64,000 nucleotides of DNA from Streptantibioticus silvisoli (GCF_027947535.2 NZ_JAAGKO020000004.1:186001-250000); one strand, 5' to 3'. Shown: positions 28,383 to 37,905, counted from the first letter of the stretch. Translations and numbers: made by a program. Notes: generated from the sequence alone by a model not told the origin.

Positions 28383-29282
28383 GTGTCCGGATTCGTGGAA
28401 AAGCCCGAACCCGTCGAGGTGCCGGGCCTGACCCATCTGCACACCGGCAAGGTCCGTGACCTCTACCGGGACGCCGACGGCCACCTGGTGATGGTCGCCA
28501 GCGACCGGATCTCCGCGTACGACTGGGTGCTGCCCACCGCCATCCCCGACAAGGGCCGGGTGCTGACCCGGCTGTCGCTGTGGTGGTTCGACCAGCTGAC
28601 CGACCTGTGCCCCAACCACGTGGTCTCCACCGACCTGCCGGCCGGCGCCCCCGCCGACTGGGCGGGCCGCACCACGGTCGTCAAGGCCCTCACCATGGTC
28701 CCGGTCGAGTGCGTCGCCCGCGGCTACCTCACCGGGTCCGGCCTGACCGAGTACGAGGCGACCCGCACGGTCTGCGGGCTCGCGCTGCCCGAGGGCCTGG
28801 CCGACGGCTCGCAGCTCCCGGCGCCGATCTTCACCCCCGCCACCAAGGCCGAGGTCGGCGAGCACGACGAGAACGTCTCGTTCGAGGTGGTCGCCCACCA
28901 GGTCGGCGCCGAGACCGCGGCCACCCTGCGGCAGCTGACGACCGCCGTCTACGCCCGGGCCCGCGACATCGCCCGCGAGCGCGGCATCATCCTGGCCGAC
29001 ACCAAGTTCGAGTTCGGCTTCGACGGCGACGAACTCGTCCTGGGCGACGAGGTCCTCACCCCCGACTCCTCCCGCTTCTGGCCCGCCGACACCTGGCAGC
29101 CCGGCCGCGCCCAGCCCAGCTTCGACAAGCAGTACGTCCGCGACTGGCTCACCTCTGCCGCCTCCGGCTGGGACCGCGCGGCCGAGGTCCCGCCGCCCCC
29201 GCTGCCCGCCGACGTGGTCACCGCCACCCGCGCCAAGTACATCGAGGCCTACGAGCGCCTGACCGGCCTGACCTGGCAGTGA
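28383..29282 (+). CDS. purC: Phosphoribosylaminoimidazole-succinocarboxamide synthase (SAICAR synthase)
   Basis: 299 residues, GTG 28383 with GGAGGAAG 5-10 bp upstream. It couples CAIR and aspartate with ATP in purine synthesis. Motifs: [57 protein letters not shown] and [13 protein letters not shown], all typical of the long actinobacterial/yeast-like PurC. A strong shared terminator follows. Confidence 0.97.
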   Translation: MSGFVEKPEPVEVPGLTHLHTGKVRDLYRDADGHLVMVASDRISAYDWVLPTAIPDKGRVLTRLSLWWFDQLTDLCPNHVVSTDLPAGAPADWAGRTTVVKALTMVPVECVARGYLTGSGLTEYEATRTVCGLALPEGLADGSQLPAPIFTPATKAEVGEHDENVSFEVVAHQVGAETAATLRQLTTAVYARARDIARERGIILADTKFEFGFDGDELVLGDEVLTPDSSRFWPADTWQPGRAQPSFDKQYVRDWLTSAASGWDRAAEVPPPPLPADVVTATRAKYIEAYERLTGLTWQ

Positions 29283-29364
29283 CCTCCCGCGGTCCCCGCA
29301 CGGCCGCGGCCGGCCGGACCGCGCCCGCGCCGCCGCCGGGGACGGCCCGCCCGCGCCGGCGCGA

Positions 29365-29407
29365 CGACGAAGGACGCCACCCCGCCAGGCGGTGGCGTCC
29401 TTCGTCG
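29365..29407. terminator. Bidirectional terminator between purC and the MFS gene
   Basis: 17-bp perfect stem, CGACGAAGGACGCCACC paired with GGTGGCGTCCTTCGTCG, with a 9-nt loop. The genes on both sides converge on it. The GAAGGACGCC...GGCGTCCTTC layout is the classic Streptomyces terminator form. Confidence 0.93.
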
Positions 29408-29424
29408 CGACGGTGCCCGGCCGA

Positions 29425-30702
29425 TCACATGGCCGGCTCCGGCGCGGTGCCCGACTCCGGTGCCCCGGTCGCCGTGTCGTCCGCCCGGCCGAACCGCTGG
29501 CCGCGGGCCTCCTTGCCGACGGCCGTCAGCAGCACGACCAGCAGCAGGGTCGGGATGATCGTCACCATCAGCGCGGTCGGATAGCTGTAGCGGGTGGCCA
29601 GCCACTCCTGGAGCGGCAGGTTCAGCGCGGCGATCAGGTTGCCGAGCTGGTAGGTCACCCCCGGGTAGAAACCGCGGATCTTGTCCGGGCTCAGCTCGTT
29701 CAGGTGCGCCGGGATCACGCCCCAGGCGCCCTGGACGCACATCTGCATCAGGAACGAACCCAGCGCCAGCCAGCCGGCCGACGTCGAATAGGCGAACAGC
29801 GGCACGATCGGCAGGCCGATCACCGCCGCCACGACGATCACCCGGCGCCGTCCGAAGCGTTCCGAATAACCGCCCATCAGCGGGCCGCCGATCATCGCCC
29901 CGATGTTGTAGACGATGGCGATGACGATCGCGGTGTCCGGCGTCATCCCCAGGCCCTTCTTGATGAAGGTCGGATAGACGTCCTGGGTGCCGTGCGACAT
30001 CAGGTTGAACGCGGTCATCAGCAGGACCAGATAACCGAACCGGCGCAGCACCTTGGGGTCCTTGAAGATCTCCCGCACCGGCGTGTCGTTGAGCCGGACG
30101 GTGCGTTCCCACGCCTCGGACTCGCCGACCTTGGTCCGCACGTACAGCGCGACCAGCGCCGGCACCAGGCTGAACGCGAACATCCCGCGCCAGCCGAAGT
30201 GCGGCTCGATGAACAAGAAGGCGAGCGCGGCGATCAGGTAGCCGAAGGAGTAACCGCTCTGCAGCACCCCGGACCAGAAACCGCGCTTGGCCACCGGGAT
30301 CTTCTCCATCGCCAGCGCCGCGCCCAGACCCCACTCGCCGCCCATGCCGACGCCGTACAGCAGCCGCAGCAGCAGCAGGATCGTGTAGTTGGGCGCGAAC
30401 GCGCACGCGAAACCGACGACGGAGTAGAACATCACGTCCACCATCAGCGGCGTCCGGCGGCCGCGTTTGTCCGCCCACAGGCCGAAGACGAACGCGCCCA
30501 CCGGCCGCATGACCAGGGTGACCGTGGTCAGGAACGCCATGTCGGTCAGCGAGACGTGGAAGTCGTCGGCGATCTCGCTGTAGACGAGCACCACGAGGAA
30601 ATAGTCGAAGGCGTCCATCGTCCAGCCCAGGTAGGCCGCGAGGAACGCGTTGCGCTGGTCCTTGGTCAGGCCACGCGCCTGCTCCCGCACCGTAGTCAGC
30701 AT
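29425..30702 (-). CDS. MFS transporter of the sialate/lactate:H+ symporter (SHS) type
   Basis: 425 residues, 12 predicted helices. Start region LGWTMDAFDYFLVVLVYSEIA with the Asp-containing TM1, ADKRGRRTPLM in loop 2-3, and RLLYGVGMGGEWGLGAALAMEKIP in TM4-5 are the pattern of NanT/Jen1-like carboxylate symporters. A probable substrate is a monocarboxylate such as lactate or pyruvate, but this is not proven. The gene stands alone and is convergent with purC. The C-terminus ends in a soluble Glu/Pro tail. Confidence 0.85.
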   Translation of the reverse strand: MLTTVREQARGLTKDQRNAFLAAYLGWTMDAFDYFLVVLVYSEIADDFHVSLTDMAFLTTVTLVMRPVGAFVFGLWADKRGRRTPLMVDVMFYSVVGFACAFAPNYTILLLLRLLYGVGMGGEWGLGAALAMEKIPVAKRGFWSGVLQSGYSFGYLIAALAFLFIEPHFGWRGMFAFSLVPALVALYVRTKVGESEAWERTVRLNDTPVREIFKDPKVLRRFGYLVLLMTAFNLMSHGTQDVYPTFIKKGLGMTPDTAIVIAIVYNIGAMIGGPLMGGYSERFGRRRVIVVAAVIGLPIVPLFAYSTSAGWLALGSFLMQMCVQGAWGVIPAHLNELSPDKIRGFYPGVTYQLGNLIAALNLPLQEWLATRYSYPTALMVTIIPTLLLVVLLTAVGKEARGQRFGRADDTATGAPESGTAPEPAM

Positions 30703-30842
30703 CTGCGGAAGCTATGTCCGGGTTGCGGAGGTGTCAACGGCCCCTGGGAGCCGTGATCCCCGGCTTCGCCCGGATCGGTGCGGAATGGCGGCGCGGCCCG
30801 GCACCGAAGCTTCACCCCGGCTCCACGACGTCCGCACAACGA

Positions 30843-30874
30843 CGAAGGGCCCGGTCTGCCGACCGGGCCCTTCG
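30843..30874 (-). terminator. Terminator of the distal tRNA-Gly(GCC)
   Basis: 14-bp perfect stem CGAAGGGCCCGGTC / GACCGGGCCCTTCG with loop TGCC, beginning 5 bp downstream of the tRNA 3' end in the minus direction. Confidence 0.9.
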
Positions 30875-30879
30875 ATCTC

Positions 30880-30955
30880 TGGAGCGGACGACGGGATTCG
30901 AACCCGCGACCCTCACCTTGGCAAGGTGATGCTCTACCAACTGAGCCACGTCCGC
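30880..30955 (-). tRNA. tRNA-Gly (GCC)
   Basis: 76 nt including an encoded CCA (complement TGG at 30880-30882). On the minus strand it reads GCGGACGTGGCTCAGTTGG and onward, with perfect 7-bp acceptor stem GCGGACG/CGTCCGC, anticodon loop CTTGCCAAG giving GCC, and T-loop TTCGAAT. It is identical in sequence to the copy at 31107-31182. Confidence 0.97.
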
Positions 30956-31069
30956 GTGCGCTGTGACCACGTCATCATAACCACGGCCCCCCGGCCGTCC
31001 GGCACCCGCCACCGCCGGGCCGTGTCGCGCGCCGGCAACCAGGGCGCGACCACCGGTACCACGGCACGA

Positions 31070-31101
31070 CGAAGGGCCCGGTCAGCCGACCGGGCCCTTC
31101 G
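31070..31101 (-). terminator. Terminator of the proximal tRNA-Gly(GCC)
   Basis: Same 14-bp stem CGAAGGGCCCGGTC / GACCGGGCCCTTCG as the terminator at 30843, with loop AGCC. tRNA and terminator were evidently duplicated together. Confidence 0.9.
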
Positions 31102-31106
31102 ATTCC

Positions 31107-31182
31107 TGGAGCGGACGACGGGATTCGAACCCGCGACCCTCACCTTGGCAAGGTGATGCTCTACCAACTGAGCCACGTCCGC
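31107..31182 (-). tRNA. tRNA-Gly (GCC), second copy
   Basis: 76 nt with encoded CCA, identical to the copy at 30880. The two copies are 227 bp apart with their terminators, so this is a tandem duplication of a tRNA-terminator unit. Confidence 0.97.
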
Positions 31183-31215
31183 ATTGCCTCCGAACGGCTT
31201 TCACCGTCCGGCGCG

Positions 31216-31258
31216 CTGGCTACTCTACCTGATCCGTTGGACCAGGTAGAACGGCCAG
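31216..31258 (-). terminator. Hairpin downstream of the aberrant tRNA-Gly(UCC)
   Basis: Two-part stem: CTGGC/GCCAG and TCTACCTG/CAGGTAGA, with an 11-nt loop, starting 4 bp after the 3' end of the tRNA-Gly(UCC) gene. Unlike the other two tRNA-Gly genes it has its own distinct sequence, which suggests that the upstream RNA is a separately terminated transcript. Confidence 0.65.
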
Positions 31259-31261
31259 TCG

Positions 31262-31333
31262 AGCGGGTGACAGGAATCGCACACTGCGCCTCCCCTTTGG
31301 AAAAGGGGCGCTCTACTACTGAGCTACACCCGC
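31262..31333 (-). tRNA. tRNA-Gly (UCC) with an aberrant D-loop and T-arm
   Basis: 72 nt, no encoded CCA. Acceptor stem GCGGGTG/CACCCGC, D-stem GCTC/GAGC and anticodon stem CCCCT/AGGGG are perfect; the loop TTTCCAA gives UCC. The D-loop AGTAGTA lacks the G18-G19 pair. The T-arm reads CAGTG-TGCGATT-CCTGT: the normal 5-bp T stem cannot form (only about 1-2 pairs) and T55 is G. Compensated stems elsewhere argue against random decay. Features recall non-proteinogenic tRNA-Gly used for cell-wall bridges in staphylococci. It could also be a pseudogene. Confidence 0.75.
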
Positions 31334-31440
31334 GCGGTCCGGTTGGCCCGGCCTTTCGGCCTTGCCCCTCGGCGTGTTCCAGACTCTAGCGGATCACCGG
31401 GGGCTGCTGTCCAATCGGCCGCTTCGACCGGCCGTCAGGC

Positions 31441-31758
31441 TCAACTCGCCGATTCGAAGGCCTCGTAGACCTTCTTGGGGATGCGGCCGCGCGGCGGCAC
31501 CTCCATGCCGTTGGACCGGGCCCAGGCGCGCACCGCGGCCGGGTCCGGCGCGACCGCGGTGCGCTGGAAGGTCTTGCCGGAGCGGCTGCGGCGGCGGCCG
31601 GCCTCCAGATAGGGACCGAGCGCGGCCCGCAGCTTGCCGGCGTTGTCGCTGGACAGATCGATCTCGTAGGCCTTGCCGTCAAGGCCGAACGCCACCGTCT
31701 CGGCGGCTTCGCCGCCGTCGATGTCGTCGGAGAGTGTGACCACCACGCGCTGCGCCAT
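31441..31758 (-). CDS. lsr2: Lsr2 nucleoid-associated protein
   Basis: 105 residues from ATG 31758 (AAAGGA upstream); a longer frame from 32211 is not supported. It silences AT-rich, often horizontally acquired DNA. N-terminal dimerisation domain MAQRVVVTLSDDIDGGEAAETV and Lsr2 core AYEIDLSSDNAGKLRAAL; C-terminal DNA-binding domain with AVRAWARSNGMEVPPRGRIPKKV, holding the RGR AT-hook-like motif (PPRGRIP). The upstream 300 bp are the most AT-rich part of this region, consistent with autoregulation. It is divergent from purSQL. Confidence 0.97.
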   Translation of the reverse strand: MAQRVVVTLSDDIDGGEAAETVAFGLDGKAYEIDLSSDNAGKLRAALGPYLEAGRRRSRSGKTFQRTAVAPDPAAVRAWARSNGMEVPPRGRIPKKVYEAFESAS

Positions 31759-32089
31759 GGATTCTGTCCTTTCGTCCCGCCACGATCCGCCGGGAACGCT
31801 CGAAACGTCCCCGGTACCCGGTGTGCCGTGCGGGTATATGCCGTAGCCGACGGTTGTTGTCAATGAGTTTTCGTATGAAGCGAGCGGATTATCGCGTGCG
31901 GAAGTGACCGCATTTTCCACGGCGGACGGACCGCAATCGGGACCATACGGTTTTCCTGCTCCGATTCCCAAGAGGTTACCCCGGTCGATGCATAACCGTG
32001 ACGGGGTGACAGCTATATCTATGCGTGTAGATTCTGTGGCCGGGTACCCTGAGGACACTTCACCTAGCACCACACCCCCGGGAGTGCCA
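31759..32089. promoter_or_regulatory. lsr2-purS divergent promoter region
   Basis: 331 bp with clearly lower GC than its surroundings (for example GAGTTTTCGTATGAAGCGAGCGGATTAT in two overlapping parts, GCATTTTCCACGG, CTATATCTATGCGTG). TACCCT at 32045-32050 is a plausible -10 for purS, 40 bp before its GTG. The AT-rich patches are candidate Lsr2-binding sites. No gene is seen. Confidence 0.5.
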
Positions 32090-32347
32090 GTGGCACGCGT
32101 CGTCGTCGACGTCATGCTCAAGCCGGAAATCCTCGACCCCCAGGGCCAGGCGGTATCGCGCGCCCTCGTCCGCCTGGGCTTCGACGGGATCTCCGATGTA
32201 CGGCAGGGCAAGCGCTTCGAGCTGGAGGTCGAAGGGCCCGTCGATGACGACGCCCTCGGCCGTATTCACAAGATCGCGGAGAGTTTTCTGGCCAACACCG
32301 TGATCGAGGACTTCACCGTCCGCGTCGAGAACGGCGACGCCTCGTGA
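32090..32347 (+). CDS. purS: Phosphoribosylformylglycinamidine synthase subunit PurS
   Basis: 85 residues, GTG 32090 with GGGAG upstream. Small subunit that bridges PurQ and PurL in the FGAM synthase complex. Pattern [38 protein letters not shown] and [10 protein letters not shown] is diagnostic. Its TGA overlaps the purQ GTG (GTGA). Confidence 0.97.
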   Translation: MARVVVDVMLKPEILDPQGQAVSRALVRLGFDGISDVRQGKRFELEVEGPVDDDALGRIHKIAESFLANTVIEDFTVRVENGDAS

Positions 32348-33021
32348 CCGCTCGCATCGGAGTCGTCACCTTCCCCGGTTCGCTCGACGACCGCGACGCG
32401 CTGCGCGCGGTGCGGCTGGCCGGCGCCGAACCCGTCGCGCTGTGGCACCGTGAGAAGGATCTCCAGCAGGTCGACGGCGTCGTCCTGCCCGGCGGTTTCA
32501 GTTACGGCGACTACCTGCGCTGTGGCGCGATCTCGCGGTTCTCCCCGATCATGGAGATGATCATCGAGGGCGCGAAGGAGGGTCTTCCGGTTCTGGGCAT
32601 CTGCAACGGATTCCAGATCCTGTGTGAATCGCATCTCCTGCCCGGTGCGCTCACCCGGAATGACCATTTGCACTTCATCTGCCGCGACCAGAAGCTCCGG
32701 GTCGAGAACAACTCCACCGCCTGGACGTCATCGTACGAAAAGGGCCAGGAGATCACTGTTCCGCTGAAGAACGGTGAAGGCGGCTATATCGCCGACGAGC
32801 GCACCCTGGACATGCTGGAGGCCGAGGGGCGGGTGGTGGCCCGGTACCTGGAGCTGAACCCCAACGGATCGCGCCGCGACATCGCCGGTGTCAGCAACGC
32901 CGCCGGCAACGTCGTGGGCCTCATGCCGCACCCCGAGCACGCCGTCGAGCCGCTCACCGGCCCGACCACCGAAGGGCTCGGCTTCTTCACGTCGATCCTC
33001 AAGCAGTTGGTGAACGTCTGA
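32344..33021 (+). CDS. purQ: Phosphoribosylformylglycinamidine synthase subunit PurQ (glutaminase)
   Basis: 225 residues. Class I glutamine amidotransferase that supplies ammonia to PurL. Nucleophile Cys in [10 protein letters not shown], His-Glu pair in MPHPEHAVE. Start [19 protein letters not shown] is typical. GTG start coupled to purS and its stop overlaps the purL ATG by one base. Confidence 0.98.
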   Translation: MTARIGVVTFPGSLDDRDALRAVRLAGAEPVALWHREKDLQQVDGVVLPGGFSYGDYLRCGAISRFSPIMEMIIEGAKEGLPVLGICNGFQILCESHLLPGALTRNDHLHFICRDQKLRVENNSTAWTSSYEKGQEITVPLKNGEGGYIADERTLDMLEAEGRVVARYLELNPNGSRRDIAGVSNAAGNVVGLMPHPEHAVEPLTGPTTEGLGFFTSILKQLVNV

Positions 33022-35270
33022 TGATTCTCGACACCACTGAGCACGCCGCCAAGACGCCCGACACCCCGCTGCCCTGGGCCGAACTCGGCCTGAAGCCCGA
33101 CGAGTACGAGCGCGTGGTGGAGATCCTCGGCCGCCGCCCGACCGGCGCCGAACTCGCCATGTACTCGGTGATGTGGTCCGAGCACTGCTCGTACAAGTCC
33201 AGCAAGGTCCACCTGCGCCAGTTCGGCGAGAAGGCCCCGGCCTCCGACACCATGCTCGTCGGCATCGGCGAGAACGCCGGCGTGGTCGATGTCGGCCAGG
33301 GCTACGCGGTCACCTTCAAGATCGAGTCGCACAACCACCCCTCGTACATCGAGCCGTACCAGGGCGCCGCGACCGGCGTCGGCGGCATCGTCCGCGACAT
33401 CCTCGCGATGGGCGCCCGCCCGGTCGCCGTCATGGACCCGCTGCGGTTCGGCGCCGCCGACCACCCCGACACCCGGCGCGTGCTGCCCGGCGTGGTGGCC
33501 GGCATCGGCGGCTACGGCAACTGCCTGGGCCTGCCCAACATCGGCGGCGAGGTCGTCTTCGACCCCTGCTACCAGGGCAACCCGCTGGTCAACGCGCTGT
33601 GCGTGGGGGTCATGCGGCACGAGGACATCCACCTCGCCAAGGCCTCCGGCACCGGCAACAAGGTCATCCTCTACGGCGCCCGCACCGGCGGCGACGGCAT
33701 CGGCGGCGTGTCGGTGCTGGCCTCGGAGACCTTCGACAGCACCGGCCCGGCCAAGCGGCCCGCGGTGCAGGTCGGCGACCCGTTCCAGGAGAAGCTGCTC
33801 ATCGAGTGCACCCTGGAGGTCTTCGCCGAGAAGCTGGTCGTCGGCATCCAGGACCTCGGCGGCGCCGGGCTGTCCTGCGCCACCAGCGAACTGGCCTCGG
33901 CCGGCTCCGGCGGCATGCGCGTCGAGCTCGACACCGTCCCGCTGCGCGACTCCTCGCTCTCCCCCGAGGAGATCCTGATGAGCGAGTCGCAGGAGCGCAT
34001 GTGCGCGATCGTCGAACCGGGGCACGTCGACCGGTTCATGGAGATCTGCGAGAAGTGGGACGTCATCGCCACCGTCATCGGTGAGGTGACCGACGGCGAG
34101 CGGCTGGAGATCTACTGGCACGGCGAGCAGATCGTCGACGTGCCGCCGCGGACCGTCGCCCACGAGGGCCCGGTCTACCAGCGGCCCTACGCCCGCCCCG
34201 ACTGGCAGGACGCCCTCCAGGCCGACGACCCGTCGAAGCTGGCCCGCCCGGCCGGCGGCGACGAGCTGCGCGCGGCCGTCCTGGCGCTGGTCTCCAGCCC
34301 CAACCAGGCGTCCAAGGCGTGGATCACCGGCCAGTACGACCGCTACGTCCTGGGCAACACCGTGCTGGCCCAGCCCGAGGACTCCGGCATGATCCGCATC
34401 GACGAGGAGACCAACCTCGGCGTCGCGGTGGCCACCGACGGCAACGGCCGGTTCGCCAAGCTCGACCCGTACACCGGTGCGCAGCTGGCGCTGGCCGAGG
34501 CGTTCCGCAACGTCGCCGCCACCGGCGCCCGGCCGCTCGCGGTCTCCGACTGCCTCAACTTCGGCTCGCCCGAGGACCCGGCCGTCATGTGGCAGTTCGC
34601 CGAGGCCACCCGCGGCCTGGCCGACGGCTGCCTGGCGCTGGGCACCCCGGTCACCGGCGGCAACGTCTCGCTGTACAACCAGACCGGCGACACCGCGATC
34701 CACCCGACCCCGGTGGTCGCCGTGCTCGGGGTCATCGACGACGTCACCCGCCGCACCCCGATCGCCTTCGCCGAGCAGGGCCAGCTGGTCTACCTGCTGG
34801 GCGAGACGCGCGACGAGTTCGGCGGCTCCGCCTGGGCCCAGGTCGCCCACGACCACCTCGGCGGGCTGCCGCCGGCGGTGGACCTGGAGCGGGAGAAGCT
34901 GCTGGCCGAGATCCTCATCTCCGGCTCCCGCGACGGCATGATCGACGCCGCCCACGACCTGTCCGACGGCGGACTGGTCCAGGCGCTCGCCGAGTCCTGC
35001 CTGCGCGGCGGCAACGGCGCCCGGATCGTGGTGCCGGACGGCGTGGACGCGTTCACCCTGCTGTTCTCGGAGTCGGCCGGCCGCGCGGTCGTCGCGGTGC
35101 CGCGCAGCGAGGAACTGCGGTTCACCGACATGTGCGGCGCCCGCGGACTGCCCGCCACCCGGATCGGTGTGGTGGACGGCGACGCGCTGGACGTGCAGGG
35201 CGAGTTCACCCTGCCGCTGACCGAGCTGCTCGCGGCCCACGAGGCCACGCTCCCGGCGATCATCGCCTGA
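33021..35270 (+). CDS. purL: Phosphoribosylformylglycinamidine synthase subunit PurL
   Basis: 749 residues, the small PurL type that requires PurS and PurQ. It converts FGAR to FGAM with ATP. Motifs: MWSEHCSYK near residue 50, [56 protein letters not shown] 33021 overlaps the purQ TGA. Followed by a tandem repeat array. Confidence 0.98.
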   Translation: MILDTTEHAAKTPDTPLPWAELGLKPDEYERVVEILGRRPTGAELAMYSVMWSEHCSYKSSKVHLRQFGEKAPASDTMLVGIGENAGVVDVGQGYAVTFKIESHNHPSYIEPYQGAATGVGGIVRDILAMGARPVAVMDPLRFGAADHPDTRRVLPGVVAGIGGYGNCLGLPNIGGEVVFDPCYQGNPLVNALCVGVMRHEDIHLAKASGTGNKVILYGARTGGDGIGGVSVLASETFDSTGPAKRPAVQVGDPFQEKLLIECTLEVFAEKLVVGIQDLGGAGLSCATSELASAGSGGMRVELDTVPLRDSSLSPEEILMSESQERMCAIVEPGHVDRFMEICEKWDVIATVIGEVTDGERLEIYWHGEQIVDVPPRTVAHEGPVYQRPYARPDWQDALQADDPSKLARPAGGDELRAAVLALVSSPNQASKAWITGQYDRYVLGNTVLAQPEDSGMIRIDEETNLGVAVATDGNGRFAKLDPYTGAQLALAEAFRNVAATGARPLAVSDCLNFGSPEDPAVMWQFAEATRGLADGCLALGTPVTGGNVSLYNQTGDTAIHPTPVVAVLGVIDDVTRRTPIAFAEQGQLVYLLGETRDEFGGSAWAQVAHDHLGGLPPAVDLEREKLLAEILISGSRDGMIDAAHDLSDGGLVQALAESCLRGGNGARIVVPDGVDAFTLLFSESAGRAVVAVPRSEELRFTDMCGARGLPATRIGVVDGDALDVQGEFTLPLTELLAAHEATLPAIIA

Positions 35271-35320
35271 CGCACGGCGCTCCCGGCGGCCCCGCGAACC
35301 CCTGGTGGTGCGCGGGGCCG

Positions 35321-35461
35321 CTGTCGTATCCGCGCACGGGTCCTGCGGGGCAGTTGTCGTATCCGCGACGGTTGGCGGGGCCGGCCTGTCGTATCCGCCA
35401 CGGTGCACGGGCCCGCGCTGCCGTATCCGCGACGGTTCACCGGCCGCTGTCCTACCCGCGC
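35321..35461. repeat. Five tandem copies of an about 32-bp CTGTCGTATCCGC repeat after purL
   Basis: CTGTCGTATCCGC or a close variant starts at 35321, 35354, 35386, 35418 and 35447 (spacings 33, 32, 32, 29). Each copy is followed by G[AC]ACGG and a 12-16 bp GC-rich spacer. The last copy is more diverged (CTGTCCTACCCGC). The array fills most of the gap before the next gene. Confidence 0.85.
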
Positions 35462-35476
35462 ATTAATCTCGACCGC

Positions 35477-36244
35477 ATGCCGCCGCGAACCCGCAGAGCC
35501 CGCGTCCACGACCCGGTGAAGACCCGTGCCGCACTGCTGGCGCAGGCCGCCGCGGTGCGGGACGCGGTCGCCGGGCTGGACCCGGCCGCCCTCGCGCTGC
35601 CGACCCGGCTGCCGGGCTGGACGGTGCGGGACCTGGCCGGCCACGTCGCGTCGCAGGTCGAGACGCTGCACGAGGCGCCGCCCGGCCGACCGGAGCAGGG
35701 CGCGGCGGACCCGGACCCGGCCGCCCGGCTGGCGTCGGCGGTGGCCGCGCTGGAGCGGGCGCCGGCCGGCCCGCCCGCCGACCCGACGGTGCGGGTGCCG
35801 CCCGGGAGCACGACCGCCGCCGGCCTCGTGGTGGGCCGGCTCGTCGAGCTCACCGTGCACGCCGACGACCTGGCCGCCGCCACCGGTGCCGCCGTGCCGC
35901 TGGACCGGCAGGCGCTGGCGTCCACCGTGCGGGTGCTGGCCGACGCGCTGGCCGAGCGGGCCCCCGGCAACGCGGTCGAGGTCCGGGTGCCGCCGTTCGC
36001 CGCCGTGCAGTGCCTCCCCGGCCCCCGGCACACCCGCGGCACCCCGCCCAACGTCGTCGAGACCGACCCGGTCACCTGGCTGCGGCTGGCCACCGGGCGT
36101 GTCGCATGGGCCGCCGCGCTGGCCGACGCCGCGGTCTCGGCCGGCGGCGAGCGGGCCGACCTCACCGGGTACCTGCCGGTGCCGGGCCGGCCGCTGTGCG
36201 TGGCGGAGGCGGGGTTGCCGGGGGCCGGGCCTGACAGACGGTGA
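35477..36244 (+). CDS. Maleylpyruvate-isomerase-fold / sterol-carrier family protein
   Basis: 255 residues, ATG 35477. N-terminal DinB-like MDMPI helical bundle (RAALLAQAAAVRDAVAGLD, TRLPGWTVRDLAGHVASQVE with the conserved His, VVGRLVELTVHADDLAAATG with the second His pair). The C-terminal part (VRVPPFAAVQCLPGPRHTRGTPPNVVETDPVTWLRLATG) is the SCP-2-like region. Related enzymes use mycothiol, but no function is established for this subgroup, which often lies between purL and purF in streptomycetes (from memory). Confidence 0.85.
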   Translation: MPPRTRRARVHDPVKTRAALLAQAAAVRDAVAGLDPAALALPTRLPGWTVRDLAGHVASQVETLHEAPPGRPEQGAADPDPAARLASAVAALERAPAGPPADPTVRVPPGSTTAAGLVVGRLVELTVHADDLAAATGAAVPLDRQALASTVRVLADALAERAPGNAVEVRVPPFAAVQCLPGPRHTRGTPPNVVETDPVTWLRLATGRVAWAAALADAAVSAGGERADLTGYLPVPGRPLCVAEAGLPGAGPDRR

Positions 36245-36350
36245 CCCCGCCGGCGCGTTGCGGTGCGCGGCGGCCGTGATTCTCGCCTCACCTGCCGGCC
36301 GGGCCGCCGCGCGGGTCCGGTCGGCGGGGGACCTGCCATAGACTCAAGAC

Positions 36351-37868
36351 GTGCCACGTGGAGACGGACGACTGAGCCACGATCTCCTTCCCGGTGAGAA
36401 GGGCCCCCAGGACGCTTGCGGCGTCTTCGGTGTCTGGGCTCCGGGAGAAGAGGTCGCGAAGCTGACCTATTTCGGACTGTACGCGCTGCAACACCGGGGT
36501 CAGGAGTCTGCCGGGATCGCGGTGAGCAACGGCTCGCAGATCCTGGTCTTCAAGGACATGGGGCTTGTCTCCCAGGTCTTTGACGAGACTTCCCTCGGAT
36601 CCCTCAGAGGCCATATCGCGGTGGGCCACGCCCGCTACTCCACCACCGGAGCCTCGGTGTGGGAGAACGCCCAGCCGACGTTCCGTGCGACCGCGCACGG
36701 CTCGATCGCGCTCGGCCACAACGGCAACCTGGTCAACACCGCCGAACTCGCCGAGATGGCCGCCCGCCTGCCGCAGACGGACGGCCGCGCGACCCGGGTC
36801 GCGGCGACCAACGACACCGACCTGGTGACCGCCCTGCTGGCCGGCCAGACCGACGAGGACGGCTCCCCGCTGCCCCTGGAGGAAGCCGCCCGCCGGGTGC
36901 TGCCCCAGGTCAAGGGCGCCTTCTGCCTGGTCTACATGGACGAGCAGACCCTGTACGCGGCCCGTGACCCGCAGGGCATCCGCCCGCTGGTGCTGGGCCG
37001 GCTGGAACGCGGCTGGGTCGTCGCCTCGGAGAGCGCGGCGCTGGACATCTGCGGCGCCAGCTTCGTGCGCGAGGTGGAACCCGGCGAGCTGATCGCCATC
37101 GACGAGAACGGCGTGCGCTCCTCGCACTTCGCCGAGCCGGCCCCCAAGGGCTGCGTCTTCGAGTACGTCTACCTCGCCCGCCCCGACACCGACATCGCCG
37201 GGCGCAACGTCTACCTCTCGCGGGTCGAGATGGGCCGCCGGCTGGCCAAGGAGGCGCCGGTCGACGCCGACCTGGTGATACCGACCCCGGAGTCCGGCAC
37301 GCCGGCCGCGGTCGGCTACGCCGAGGCCAGCGGCATCCCGTACGGCTCGGGCCTGGTGAAGAACTCCTACGTGGGCCGCACCTTCATCCAGCCCTCGCAG
37401 ACCATCCGCCAGCTCGGCATCCGGCTCAAGCTCAACCCGCTCAAGGAAGTCATCCGGGGCAAGCGGCTGGTCGTCGTCGACGACTCCATCGTGCGCGGCA
37501 ACACCCAGCGCGCCCTGGTGCGCATGCTGCGCGAGGCCGGCGCCCTGGAGGTCCACGTGCGGATCTCCTCGCCGCCGGTGAAGTGGCCGTGCTTCTTCGG
37601 CATCGACTTCGCCACCCGGGCCGAGCTGATCGCCAACGGCATGACGGTCGACGAGATCGGCAAGTCGCTCGGCGCGGACTCGCTGTCGTACATCTCGATC
37701 GACGCGATGGTCGAGGCGACCACCATCGCCAAGCCGAACCTGTGCCGCGCCTGCTTCGACGGTGAGTACCCGATGGAGCTGCCCGACCCGGAACTGCTGG
37801 GCAAGCAGCTCCTGGAGACCGAACTGGCCGGCGGCACGTCCGCGGCCGACGCGCTCCGCCGTCCCTGA
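36351..37868 (+). CDS. purF: Amidophosphoribosyltransferase
   Basis: 505 residues, GTG 36351. First committed step of purine synthesis: PRPP plus glutamine gives phosphoribosylamine. The N-terminal nucleophile is Cys23 in DACGVFGV after a short propeptide (removed in this family). PRPP loop RLVVVDDSIVRGNT. Four cysteines expected to hold a [4Fe-4S] cluster are present (KGCVFEYVY, WPCFFGID, NLCRACFDG), as in the Bacillus-type enzyme. Upstream of purM by 37 bp, so probably one operon. Confidence 0.98.
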   Translation: MPRGDGRLSHDLLPGEKGPQDACGVFGVWAPGEEVAKLTYFGLYALQHRGQESAGIAVSNGSQILVFKDMGLVSQVFDETSLGSLRGHIAVGHARYSTTGASVWENAQPTFRATAHGSIALGHNGNLVNTAELAEMAARLPQTDGRATRVAATNDTDLVTALLAGQTDEDGSPLPLEEAARRVLPQVKGAFCLVYMDEQTLYAARDPQGIRPLVLGRLERGWVVASESAALDICGASFVREVEPGELIAIDENGVRSSHFAEPAPKGCVFEYVYLARPDTDIAGRNVYLSRVEMGRRLAKEAPVDADLVIPTPESGTPAAVGYAEASGIPYGSGLVKNSYVGRTFIQPSQTIRQLGIRLKLNPLKEVIRGKRLVVVDDSIVRGNTQRALVRMLREAGALEVHVRISSPPVKWPCFFGIDFATRAELIANGMTVDEIGKSLGADSLSYISIDAMVEATTIAKPNLCRACFDGEYPMELPDPELLGKQLLETELAGGTSAADALRRP

Positions 37869-37905
37869 CCGGCGCCGCCGGACCCGACACGAAGGTTCCT
37901 CTGCC

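Noticed and set aside
35321-35461. CRISPR-like array after purL
   Set aside because: The spacers are short, GC-rich and similar to each other, copies are only five and diverged, and no cas gene is near.
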